A DNA stretch of 64,000 nt, from positions 4,464,001 to 4,528,000 of the forward strand of contig NZ_CP009455.1 of the NCBI RefSeq assembly GCF_000759535.1, in the 5' to 3' direction. The notes under the pieces are model-generated. The model worked only from the letters and a program-made list of their open reading frames with translations. It was not told the origin of the DNA and made no database searches. Position numbers and translations under genes: made by a program. Positions 7,639-15,516 of this stretch are shown here, piece by piece. Each line of letters opens with the position of its first letter. Positions within the stretch are counted from its first letter, which is position 1. Source of the DNA: Pseudomonas cremoricolorata (lineage in GTDB: Bacteria; Pseudomonadota; Gammaproteobacteria; Pseudomonadales; Pseudomonadaceae).

Positions 7639-9129
7639 TCAGGCCAGGTCGACGTAGACGCTTTTGGTCTCGGTGTAGGCGTCGATCACGTGCTTGCCCA
7701 TTTCCCGGCCCCAGCCGGACTGTTTGTAGCCACCGAAGGGCGAGGCCGGATCGACCACGTTCCAGCAGTTGATCCACACCGAACCGGCCTTGAGCTGCGC
7801 CGCCAGGCGGTGCGCCGAACGCAGGTCGCGGGTCCACAGACCGGCGGCAAGACCATACGGCGAGTCGTTGGCGCGCACCGCGAGCTCATCGACGTCCGAC
7901 CAGCTCATCACCGTCAGCACCGGGCCGAAGATTTCCTCGCGGGCCACACAGGCGCGCTCGGCGCGGTCGAGGAACACGGTCGGTTCGACGAAGTGGCCCT
8001 GTTCAAGATGGTCAGGGCGCTTGCCGCCGGCGATCAGCTCGGCGCCTTCCGCGACGCCGCGTTCGAGGTAGCCGTTGACCGTCGCCAGTTGCCGTTCGGA
8101 AACCAGCGGGCCGAGGGTGGTGGTGCTGTTCAGGCCAGCGCCGATGACGTGGCTGCGGGCATGCCGACGCAGCTCTTCAAGCACCTGGTCGAGCACCGAT
8201 TCGTGCACGTACAGCCGCGATGCGGCGGTGCACACCTGGCCCTGGTTGTAGAAGATGCCGTCGGCGGCGCCCTTGGCCGCACGCACGATGTCGGCGTCGG
8301 GCAGGATGATGTTCGGCGACTTGCCGCCCAGCTCCAGCGAGACCTTCTTCATGTTGCCGGTGGCGGCCTGGGCGATCAGCCGACCGACCTGGGTGGAGCC
8401 TGTGAAGGCGATCTTGTCGACGTCAGCATGCGCCGCCAGCGGCGCGCCAGTGCGCAGGCCAAGGCCGGTGACCAGGTTGACCACGCCCGCCGGAAAGCCG
8501 GCCTGCTCGATCAACTGCACCAGGCGCACGGCCACCAGCGGAGTCTGCTCGGCGGGCTTGAGCACGGCGGTGCAGCCGGTGGCCAGCACCGGGCCGAGCT
8601 TCCACACACACATGTTCAGCGGGAAGTTCCACGGCACGATCAGCGCGCACACCCCCACTGGTTCACGCAGGGTGTAGTTGAGCATCGGTGCGCCGCTGGC
8701 CGGCGACACCGGCAGCGTGCTGCCTTCGATCTTGGTCGGCCAGCCGGCGAAGTAACGCACGATGTTGGCAGCGCTGGCCGCTTCGCCTCGGGCATTGCCG
8801 ATGGGCTTGCCGTTTTCCAGGGTGATCAGTTGCGCCAGCTCTTCGTTGTGCGCCTCGATCAGCTCGGCCAGGCGGTACAGCAGCACGCTGCGCCGCGCCG
8901 GCGACTCGCCCCGCCACGGCCCTTCGAAGGCGGCGCGGGCGGCGGCGACGGCAGCATCGACGTCAGCTTCATCGCCCTCGGCGACCTCGTTGAACACCGT
9001 GGCCGTGGCCGGGTTTTCCACGGCAAAGCGCCGGCCATGGGTAGCGTCCTGCCAGCTGCCGCCGATGAACAGGCGCTGGGGCTTGGCGAGAAAGGTTTCA
9101 ACAGCGGGCAGTAGCGCGATCTCACTCAT
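7639..9129 (-). CDS. NAD(P)-dependent aldehyde dehydrogenase
   Basis: This 496-residue member of the aldehyde dehydrogenase superfamily has all catalytic residues: Asn168 (PWNFPLNM), Glu266 (LELGGKSPN) and Cys300 (NQGQVCTAASR), plus the cofactor motif FTGSTQVG (242-249). It oxidises an aldehyde to the acid; length and motifs match the betaine-, phenylacetaldehyde- and vanillin-dehydrogenase-like group. It follows the TPP enzyme with only 3 bp between stop and start. That pairing suggests it oxidises the aldehyde produced when the TPP enzyme decarboxylates a 2-oxo acid, as in mandelate-type pathways (inference). Confidence 0.9.
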   Translation of the reverse strand: MSEIALLPAVETFLAKPQRLFIGGSWQDATHGRRFAVENPATATVFNEVAEGDEADVDAAVAAARAAFEGPWRGESPARRSVLLYRLAELIEAHNEELAQLITLENGKPIGNARGEAASAANIVRYFAGWPTKIEGSTLPVSPASGAPMLNYTLREPVGVCALIVPWNFPLNMCVWKLGPVLATGCTAVLKPAEQTPLVAVRLVQLIEQAGFPAGVVNLVTGLGLRTGAPLAAHADVDKIAFTGSTQVGRLIAQAATGNMKKVSLELGGKSPNIILPDADIVRAAKGAADGIFYNQGQVCTAASRLYVHESVLDQVLEELRRHARSHVIGAGLNSTTTLGPLVSERQLATVNGYLERGVAEGAELIAGGKRPDHLEQGHFVEPTVFLDRAERACVAREEIFGPVLTVMSWSDVDELAVRANDSPYGLAAGLWTRDLRSAHRLAAQLKAGSVWINCWNVVDPASPFGGYKQSGWGREMGKHVIDAYTETKSVYVDLA

Positions 9130-9132
9130 GGT

Positions 9133-10683
9133 TCACAGCTCCATTTCGATCAGGCAAGGGGCTTTCGAGGCAATGGCCTGAGCCAGTGCCACATGCAGTT
9201 CGGCATTGCTGCGCACGCTGCTGGCTGGCACGCCGTAGCCTTTGGCCAGGGCTTTCCAGTCGACGCGTGGGCGATCCAGTTCGGTCAGCGCCAGGGCCTG
9301 TGGGCCGAACTCGGTCACCCCGTAGCGGCGCAGCTCGTTCTGCAAAATGGCGTAGCGGTGGTTGGCGGCGATCAGGATCACCACCGGCAGTTGTTCGCGG
9401 GCGATGCTCCACAGGGTCTGGATGGTGTACTGCGCGCTGCCGTCCGATTGCAGGCAGAACACCGTGTTGCCAGGCTCGGCCAGGGCGGCGCCGAAGCCTG
9501 CGGGAATGCCCTGGCCGATGGCACCGCCGGTGTTGGTCAGCACCCGGTGGCGGGCGGCCCGCGCCGAGGCGGTGAAGAACGGGTAGCCGCAGGTGCCGCC
9601 TTCGATGGAGACGATGCAGTCGTGGGGCAGCGCCGCCGACAGCACGCGGCCGATCGACTGGGGGCTCAGCGCGTCTTTGCCGGGCGGCAGGTCGATGCCT
9701 TGTTCGACCGGCGTGAAGGCCGGTGCATTGAGCGCATCGGCCAGCGCCGAGAGCGCGCCCACCACATCGTCGCCGACCTCGGCCAGCGACAGCAGGCGCG
9801 AGCGTTCGGCCAGGCGTGAGGGGATGCCTTCGTAGCCGAAGTAGCTGATCGGCTCGGGCACACCGGCGCACACCACCAGGTCGTACTGCTCGAGAATTTC
9901 GATGGCGACTTCGGGGAAGTACGGCAGCCGATCCAGGTCCGGCAGGCCGCCACCGCGGTGACTGACCCGTGGGAAGGTCTCGGCGAACATACGCACCGCC
10001 GGCAGGTTGGCCAGGCGCCCGGCCGCTTGCAGGCCTTCGGCGCTCAGGCCCACGTCACCGACGATGAACACCAGGCGCTTGCCTGCGGCCAGCTCACTCG
10101 CCACCTGCTCGACCTTGTCGCCGGCAAAGCGCCGCACCGGTGCCTGCAGCGGGGCGAAGTCGCCAGCGTTGGCGCTCACCTCAGCGGCTTGCAGGTCCAT
10201 CGGCAGAATCAGGCTGGCGATCTGTCCACGGGGCTGCCAGGCCGCCTGCACGGCGCTTTGCAGGTCTTCGCCGACACGCTCGGCATGCTTGGAGGTGCGC
10301 ACCCAACCTGAAACCGCACCGGCCAGCGCCTCGATATCGCTGGCCAGCGGTGGGTCGTAGTTGACGTGCCAGGAGGCGTGGTCGCCGATGACATTGACGA
10401 TCGGCGTGTTGGCACGGCGGGCGTTGTGCAGGTTGGCGATGCCGTTGGCAAAGCCTGGGCCCAAGTGCGTGAGGGTCATGGCCGGCTTGCCGGCGATGCG
10501 CCCGTAGCCATCGGCTGCGCCAGTGCACACGCCTTCGAACAGCGACAGCACCGGCTTGAGGCTCAGCGCCGGGCTCTTGGCGATGGCCGCCACCAGCGGG
10601 ATTTCAGTGGTTCCCGGGTTGGCAAAGCAGTACTCGACGCCGCTGGCGGCGGCGGCTTTGAGGATGAGTTCAGCACCATTCAT
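9133..10683 (-). CDS. Thiamine-diphosphate-dependent enzyme (benzoylformate decarboxylase / acetolactate synthase-like)
   Basis: This 516-residue protein has the three-domain TPP-enzyme layout. Near the N-terminus is the conserved activating Glu50 in 'LSLFEGVCTGAADGYGR', then 'HLGPGFANGIANLHNARRANTPIVNVIG'. The C-terminal TPP/Mg motif starts 'LQSDGSAQYTIQTLW' and ends in an Asn (AANHRYA). It is shorter than typical IlvB (about 570-590) and close to benzoylformate-decarboxylase-like enzymes (about 525). I infer decarboxylation of an aryl- or alkyl-2-oxo acid, or carboligation. It is the first gene of the operon, divergent from the IclR regulator, with a GAGG site before the ATG. Confidence 0.85.
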   Translation of the reverse strand: MNGAELILKAAAASGVEYCFANPGTTEIPLVAAIAKSPALSLKPVLSLFEGVCTGAADGYGRIAGKPAMTLTHLGPGFANGIANLHNARRANTPIVNVIGDHASWHVNYDPPLASDIEALAGAVSGWVRTSKHAERVGEDLQSAVQAAWQPRGQIASLILPMDLQAAEVSANAGDFAPLQAPVRRFAGDKVEQVASELAAGKRLVFIVGDVGLSAEGLQAAGRLANLPAVRMFAETFPRVSHRGGGLPDLDRLPYFPEVAIEILEQYDLVVCAGVPEPISYFGYEGIPSRLAERSRLLSLAEVGDDVVGALSALADALNAPAFTPVEQGIDLPPGKDALSPQSIGRVLSAALPHDCIVSIEGGTCGYPFFTASARAARHRVLTNTGGAIGQGIPAGFGAALAEPGNTVFCLQSDGSAQYTIQTLWSIAREQLPVVILIAANHRYAILQNELRRYGVTEFGPQALALTELDRPRVDWKALAKGYGVPASSVRSNAELHVALAQAIASKAPCLIEMEL

Positions 10684-10893
10684 GGGTCGGGCCTCGCAGG
10701 CTGGCGTTGTTTTTCCGGATTTATTCCATTTCTCAAAGCTTCTAACAAGCCTTTTTTAGTTTTTTACTCAAAATATGAGACTTATGAGATTTTAAGGGGC
10801 TTTTGAAGCTGGATTATTAGCGATATAGTCTCAGCCAATCACAATGCCAAATGACCCGTCCTTTCACCGATTCGCACCAATGGGGAACCTGCC
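10684..10893. promoter_or_regulatory. Divergent AT-rich control region between catabolic operon and IclR regulator
   Basis: These 210 bp are much more AT-rich than the genes around them. They hold a dyad CTCA-N5-TGAG at 10767-10779, with TATGAG at 10774-10779 repeated 9 bp later at 10783-10788, flanked by runs of T and A. IclR-type regulators usually bind short imperfect palindromes of this kind between their own gene and the target operon. No unambiguous -35/-10 pair was assigned. Confidence 0.5.
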
Positions 10894-11667
10894 ATGGGCA
10901 GCTTGAGCAAGACGCTGGGCGTGCTGGACCTGTTCGGTGCGCAGCAACTGCAGATCGACCCGGACACCATCGTCGAGCGCATGGGCCTGTCGCGGGCCAC
11001 GGTGTATCGCTACGTGAGGGAGCTGTGCGAGGCCGGCCTGCTCACCCGGGTCGGTGCTGGCAGTTATGGGCTGGGGCCGCGGATCATCGAGCTGGACTGG
11101 ATGATGCGTCAGTACGATCCGATCCTCAGCGCCGGCCGCGCGCTGATGAACGAGCTGGCCCGCGACACCGGCCTTGCGGTGTTCGCCAGCGTTTTCTACG
11201 ACGGCCACATCATCAACACCTACATCACCGAGGCCTACGACACAGCGACCTTCGCCTTCGGTCGCGGCCACCCGCTACCGCTGTTTCGCGGCGCGCAATC
11301 GAAGGTGCTGGTCGCCGCGCAGAAGGGCAAACGCCTGCAGCAGCTGTTCGAGCAGCACATCGCCAACGACCCCGGTCACCCCTACAGCCAGCGCCCGTGG
11401 TCGGAGTTCGCCCGCGCCGCGAAGAAGATTCGCCGCGACGGCTACTGCATCACCCACGAGGAACTCAACACGGGCCTCACCGGTATCGCCGCGCCGATCG
11501 TCAGCGTCGAGCACAAGGACGTGCTGGGCAGCATCTCGGCGGTGGGCAGCAGCCATGACTTTCGCCTGCTGCGCCAGGACGCGGTACGCGACCGGCTGAT
11601 CGACACCGCCCAGCGCATTGCCCAGAACATCCATGCACAGCGCTCGGTGCCCGCCCGCAGCGCGTGA
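10894..11667 (+). CDS. IclR-family transcriptional regulator
   Basis: This 257-residue protein has an N-terminal winged helix-turn-helix (about residues 5-65, recognition part 'MGLSRATVYRYVRELCEAGLL'). A C-terminal IclR effector-binding domain follows ('LFRGAQSKVLVAA', 'RRDGYCITHEELNTGLTGIAAPI', 'LGSISAVGSS'). Such proteins bind an aromatic or small acid and repress or activate an adjacent operon. It is transcribed away from the catabolic operon, whose first gene starts 210 bp away, so it is the probable pathway-specific regulator. A GGGGA site precedes the ATG. Confidence 0.9.
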   Translation: MGSLSKTLGVLDLFGAQQLQIDPDTIVERMGLSRATVYRYVRELCEAGLLTRVGAGSYGLGPRIIELDWMMRQYDPILSAGRALMNELARDTGLAVFASVFYDGHIINTYITEAYDTATFAFGRGHPLPLFRGAQSKVLVAAQKGKRLQQLFEQHIANDPGHPYSQRPWSEFARAAKKIRRDGYCITHEELNTGLTGIAAPIVSVEHKDVLGSISAVGSSHDFRLLRQDAVRDRLIDTAQRIAQNIHAQRSVPARSA

Positions 11668-11818
11668 CAACGCGGTGCTGTATGCCGTTTTTCTCCTCGA
11701 TCTGTGACTAACGCAGGCCTGCGCCAGACGCCACACTCGGCGCCACCATCCCCTTGTGTTCACCGCGCCTGGGGCTCGGTCGCGGGGCGCGGCCGGGCAG
11801 GCGCTGAGGAGTCGTTGC

Positions 11819-12454
11819 ATGCCCGAATTGTCCAACTGGCTGGCCTACGCGCTGATCTCGCTCGGCATGGTGCTGACGCCCGGCCCGAACATGATTTATC
11901 TGATCTCCCGCTCGATCTGCCAGGGCCGCGCAGCCGGCCTGATTTCCCTCGGTGGCGTTGCGCTGGGGTTCGTGGTGTACATGGCCTGCGCGGCGCTGGG
12001 CATCACCGCCTTGCTGCTGGCGGTGCCGCACGCCTATGACGCGCTGCGCCTGGGCGGTGCGCTGTACCTGCTGTACCTGGCCTGGCAGGCGCTCAAGCCT
12101 GGGGCGCGCTCGGCCTTCGCAGTGCAGGACCTGCCCAAGGACAGCCCGCGCAAACTGTTCATGATGGGGTTTGTCACCAACCTGCTGAACCCGAAGATCG
12201 CGGTCATGTACATGTCGCTGTTGCCGCAGTTCATCAGCCCCGGCGAGCATGCCAGCGTGCTGGCGCAGTCGCTGGTGCTGGGTTTCACGCAGATCGTCAT
12301 CAGTGTCAGCGTCAATGCGCTGATCGCCGTCATGGCCGGCAGCATCGCGGCGTTCTTCGTCAGCCGGCCGTTGTGGCAGATCGTCCAGCGCTGGTTGATG
12401 GGCACGGTGCTCATCGGCCTTGCCGTGCGCATGGCACTCGAAGGGCGCCGCTAG
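11819..12454 (+). CDS. LysE-family amino-acid exporter (RhtB-like)
   Basis: This 211-residue inner-membrane protein has about six hydrophobic segments and the family signature 'TPGPNMIYLISRSICQGRAAGLISLGGVALG' split over the first two helices, with 'FVTNLLNPKIAVMYMSLLPQF' in the middle. LysE/RhtB proteins export amino acids or homoserine-type metabolites. The start at 11819 is preceded by GAGGAG at a normal distance. It converges on the APC permease with 22 bp between stops. The substrate cannot be told from sequence. Confidence 0.9.
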   Translation: MPELSNWLAYALISLGMVLTPGPNMIYLISRSICQGRAAGLISLGGVALGFVVYMACAALGITALLLAVPHAYDALRLGGALYLLYLAWQALKPGARSAFAVQDLPKDSPRKLFMMGFVTNLLNPKIAVMYMSLLPQFISPGEHASVLAQSLVLGFTQIVISVSVNALIAVMAGSIAAFFVSRPLWQIVQRWLMGTVLIGLAVRMALEGRR

Positions 12455-12476
12455 GCGCAACGCCCCCCAGCTCACT

Positions 12477-13928
12477 TCAGAGCTTGTGACTGCCCAGTGC
12501 CTCGAAGCAGGTCGGGGACCGGCGGCGCAACCTTCCCGCCAGCACCAGACCGACGATCAACGCTGCCGGAATCAGCGAGCACAGCGCGTAGGACAGCGCC
12601 TTGCTCGAACCGGTCAGCACCTCGAAGTGCACCACCGCGATGATCAGCACGAAACTCAGCGCCAGGCACGAGAACACCGGGAACACCACCCGGCGCAGCA
12701 CGCCGAGCTTGAGCTGCGGATTGCGCTTGAGGTACATCAGCACGGCGGCCGAGGTGATCGCCATCAGCAGGATCAGGCACAGCGTGGCCAGGCTCGAGAA
12801 CCAGGCGAACAGTTGCAGGATCGGGTCGGCTTCCATGGCCGCGAAGATCAGCACCACCACCGCCGCGATCAGGCTTTGCAAGGCCGAGCCGCGGTGCGGG
12901 CTCTGGTGGATGCGGTGGGTCGAACCCAGCGCCCGTGGCAGCAGGCCGTCGCGGCCGATGGCGTAGAAGTAGCGCGCCGCCGAGTTGTGGAAGGCCAGCA
13001 GGCCGGCATAGATGCTGACGATGAACAGCACGCGGATGACCTGGGTCAGCTGCGGGCCGACGAAGTGATCGGACAGCCCATAGATGAAGGTGGTCGGATC
13101 CGCCAGCCCTTGCAGCACCGAGACGATCTTGTCGGCGCCCACGCCCACCACCATCGACCAGATCGACAGCGCATAGAAGCAGCCGATCAGCAGCACCGAG
13201 ACATAGGTGGCGATGGGAATGGCCCGCGACGGGTTCTTCGCTTCCTCGCCATAAATGGTGGTGGCCTCGAAGCCGATGAAGGCGGCGAAGCAGAACAGCA
13301 GGCCGATCGACGGCGTGCCGCTGAACACATGCTCGGACTTGAACGCGTCGAAGTTGACCCCGCTGTCGCCGCCGCTGCGCAGAATGGCGATGTCCAGCAC
13401 CAGAATCGCCAGGTATTCGGCCACCACGATGAACGACAGCACCCGCGCCGAGAGGTCGATGTTGCGGTAGCCCAGCACGGCGATGCTGGCCATGGCCATC
13501 AGCGAATAGGCCCACCACGGCAGGTCGATGGCGAACACGCTGGACATGGTGCCTGACACCACACCACCGAACATGCCGTACAAGCCCACTTGCAGGATGT
13601 TGTAGGCCAGCATCGCCAGCACCCCGGAAGCACCGCCGGCCATGCCGCCCAGGCCCCGTGACGAGAAGGCGTAGAAGCCGCCGGCGTTGGTCACGTGGCG
13701 GGCCATGGTGGTGTAGCCCACGGCGAAGGTCAGCAGCACGGCCAGGGCCAGCAGCAGCAACGCCGGTGTGCCGGCGCCGTTGCCGAGCATGATGCCGATG
13801 GGGAAGCCGCCGGCCAGCACGCTCAGGGGGCTGGCGGCCGAGATGACGAAGAAGATGATGAAACCGACGCTCAGGGCGCCGCGCCGCAGCTCGGTTGAAG
13901 CTGCTGGCGAACTCTCGGATACGCTCAT
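12477..13928 (-). CDS. APC-superfamily amino acid permease
   Basis: This 483-residue inner-membrane permease has about twelve transmembrane segments. TM1 contains 'ISAASPLSVLAGGFP', and later segments carry 'GGFYAFSSRGLGG' and 'AFIGFEATTIYGEEAKNPSRAIPIATY', the classic APC helix-6 region. It imports an amino acid or amine with protons. The start at 13928 is chosen because AAGGTC lies just upstream; the open frame continues 45 nt further but has no better site. The C-terminus is short and basic. No metabolic genes are joined to it, so the substrate is unknown. Confidence 0.88.
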   Translation of the reverse strand: MSVSESSPAASTELRRGALSVGFIIFFVISAASPLSVLAGGFPIGIMLGNGAGTPALLLLALAVLLTFAVGYTTMARHVTNAGGFYAFSSRGLGGMAGGASGVLAMLAYNILQVGLYGMFGGVVSGTMSSVFAIDLPWWAYSLMAMASIAVLGYRNIDLSARVLSFIVVAEYLAILVLDIAILRSGGDSGVNFDAFKSEHVFSGTPSIGLLFCFAAFIGFEATTIYGEEAKNPSRAIPIATYVSVLLIGCFYALSIWSMVVGVGADKIVSVLQGLADPTTFIYGLSDHFVGPQLTQVIRVLFIVSIYAGLLAFHNSAARYFYAIGRDGLLPRALGSTHRIHQSPHRGSALQSLIAAVVVLIFAAMEADPILQLFAWFSSLATLCLILLMAITSAAVLMYLKRNPQLKLGVLRRVVFPVFSCLALSFVLIIAVVHFEVLTGSSKALSYALCSLIPAALIVGLVLAGRLRRRSPTCFEALGSHKL

Positions 13929-14277
13929 GATCTTGACCTTATTGTATGAGGCAGTCGCTATAGGTTGAGTCAACGCCGATCGTCATACCGGCGCATGGCC
14001 GAGAACTTTGTTGTAGTGGGTGCTGACGTTTTCGATCCTAGGCCCCTGCAGGCGCAGGCGTTAGCCCAAATTGGCAGCCAGGAAAACCGTGCCCCAGGCG
14101 GGTTCACGCCCCGCCGCCAGGCACTGAAAAGGCTGCCAATTCGGGATAGCCAACGCCCATCGGACACCTTCGCACATGCCCGGCAAACGCTGCCAATGAG
14201 TTACCATAGCCGCCACGCGCACCGCCCTCCTCCCCTTCCGGCCCGCTGCTGGCCCGACTTCACCACACAGGTCATCC
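13929..14277. promoter_or_regulatory. 349-bp divergent intergenic region with inverted repeat
   Basis: This gene-free stretch separates the permease start from sbcD. It has an imperfect 19-bp inverted repeat (14061-14079 and 14131-14149; core GGCTGCCAATT, 16 of 19 positions pairing). A further GCTGCCAAT copy in the second orientation lies at about 14189-14197. Three spaced copies of the same 9-mer suggest a protein-binding site array rather than a terminator, since no T-run follows. No coding frame of note is present. Confidence 0.45.
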
Positions 14278-15516
14278 ATGCGTCTGTTTCACACCTCCGA
14301 CTGGCACCTGGGCCAGAGCCTGCACGGCCAGGATCGCGACTTCGAACACGCCTGTTTCCTCGAATGGCTGCTCGGCCAGTTGCAGTTGCGTCAACCCGAT
14401 GCGCTGCTGATCGCCGGCGACCTGTTCGACACCGTCAACCCGCCGGTCAAGGCCCAGGAGCGCTTGTACGACTTCATCGTCCGCGCCCACGAGCAACAGC
14501 CCAAGCTGGACATCGTGATGATCGCCGGCAACCACGATTCCGGCTCGCGGGTGGAGCTGCCCGCAGCGCTGATGCGGCGCCTGCGCACCCATGCCCTGGG
14601 CCGGGTGCACTGGCTCGACGAAGGCCAGCTCGATGCCGAGCGGCTGCTGATTCCGCTGACCAACGCGCGCGGCAAGGTCTGCGCCTGGTGCCTGGCCTTG
14701 CCGTTCCTGCGCCCGGCGGAAGTGACCGGGCCGCACCTGGGTGACGACTACCTCAAGGGCATCGCCACGGTACACGAGCAACTGACCGCCGCGGCGCTGC
14801 GCAAGCGTGGCAAGGATCAGGCGCTGGTGGCCATCAGTCACGCGCACATGGCCGGCGGCGCGGTCTCGGAAGATTCCGAGCGCAGCCTGATCATCGGCAA
14901 TGCCGAGGCGCTGCCGGCGCGGCTGTTCGACCCCAGCATCGCCTATGTCGCCCTGGGCCATCTGCACAAGCCGCAGAAGGTCAACCGTGAAGAGCGCATC
15001 CGCTACAGCGGCTCGCCGCTGCCGCTGTCGTTCGCTGAAATCAATTACCCGCATCAGGTGCTGGAAGTCGAGCTGCAAGGCGCGCAGCTGGTGAGCGTCG
15101 AGCCGCGCCTGGTACCGCGGGCAGTGGCACTGCTGCGCATCGGCCCGGCGCCGCTGGATGAGGTATTGGCGCAACTGGCCGAGCTGCCGGGGCCGGATTT
15201 GCTGCAAGACCCCAACCACCAGCCGTGGCTGGAAGTGCGCGTGCGCCTCGACGAACCGCAGCCTGATCTGCGTCACCAGGTCGACAGCGCCTTGAGCGAC
15301 AAAGCCGTGCGCCTGGTGCGCATCAGCGCTGAGTACAGCGGCGCTGCGGCTGCGGATGACGAGACCGAGGGCTTCGTCGAACTCAGCCAGATCACCCCCC
15401 AGGACTTGTTCAGCCGCGCCTGGCAGCAGGCCTACGGCAGTGAGGTCGACGAACAGACCCTGGCCGACTTCGCCGAACTGTTGCAGGACGCCCACCAGCA
15501 CGAGGCCCAGCCATGA
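14278..15516 (+). CDS. sbcD: Exonuclease SbcCD, nuclease subunit SbcD
   Basis: This 412-residue Mre11-type metallophosphoesterase shows all metal motifs in order: DWHLGQ (9-14), GDLFDT, GNHDSG, SHAHMAGG and GHLHKP. The C-terminal capping domain carries the SbcD pattern up to the acidic end. With SbcC it forms the SbcCD complex, which opens hairpins and trims double-strand DNA ends at stalled forks and palindromes. Its stop overlaps the sbcC start (ATGA at 15513-15516), giving coupled synthesis of the two subunits. AGG lies upstream of the ATG. Confidence 0.97.
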   Translation: MRLFHTSDWHLGQSLHGQDRDFEHACFLEWLLGQLQLRQPDALLIAGDLFDTVNPPVKAQERLYDFIVRAHEQQPKLDIVMIAGNHDSGSRVELPAALMRRLRTHALGRVHWLDEGQLDAERLLIPLTNARGKVCAWCLALPFLRPAEVTGPHLGDDYLKGIATVHEQLTAAALRKRGKDQALVAISHAHMAGGAVSEDSERSLIIGNAEALPARLFDPSIAYVALGHLHKPQKVNREERIRYSGSPLPLSFAEINYPHQVLEVELQGAQLVSVEPRLVPRAVALLRIGPAPLDEVLAQLAELPGPDLLQDPNHQPWLEVRVRLDEPQPDLRHQVDSALSDKAVRLVRISAEYSGAAAADDETEGFVELSQITPQDLFSRAWQQAYGSEVDEQTLADFAELLQDAHQHEAQP

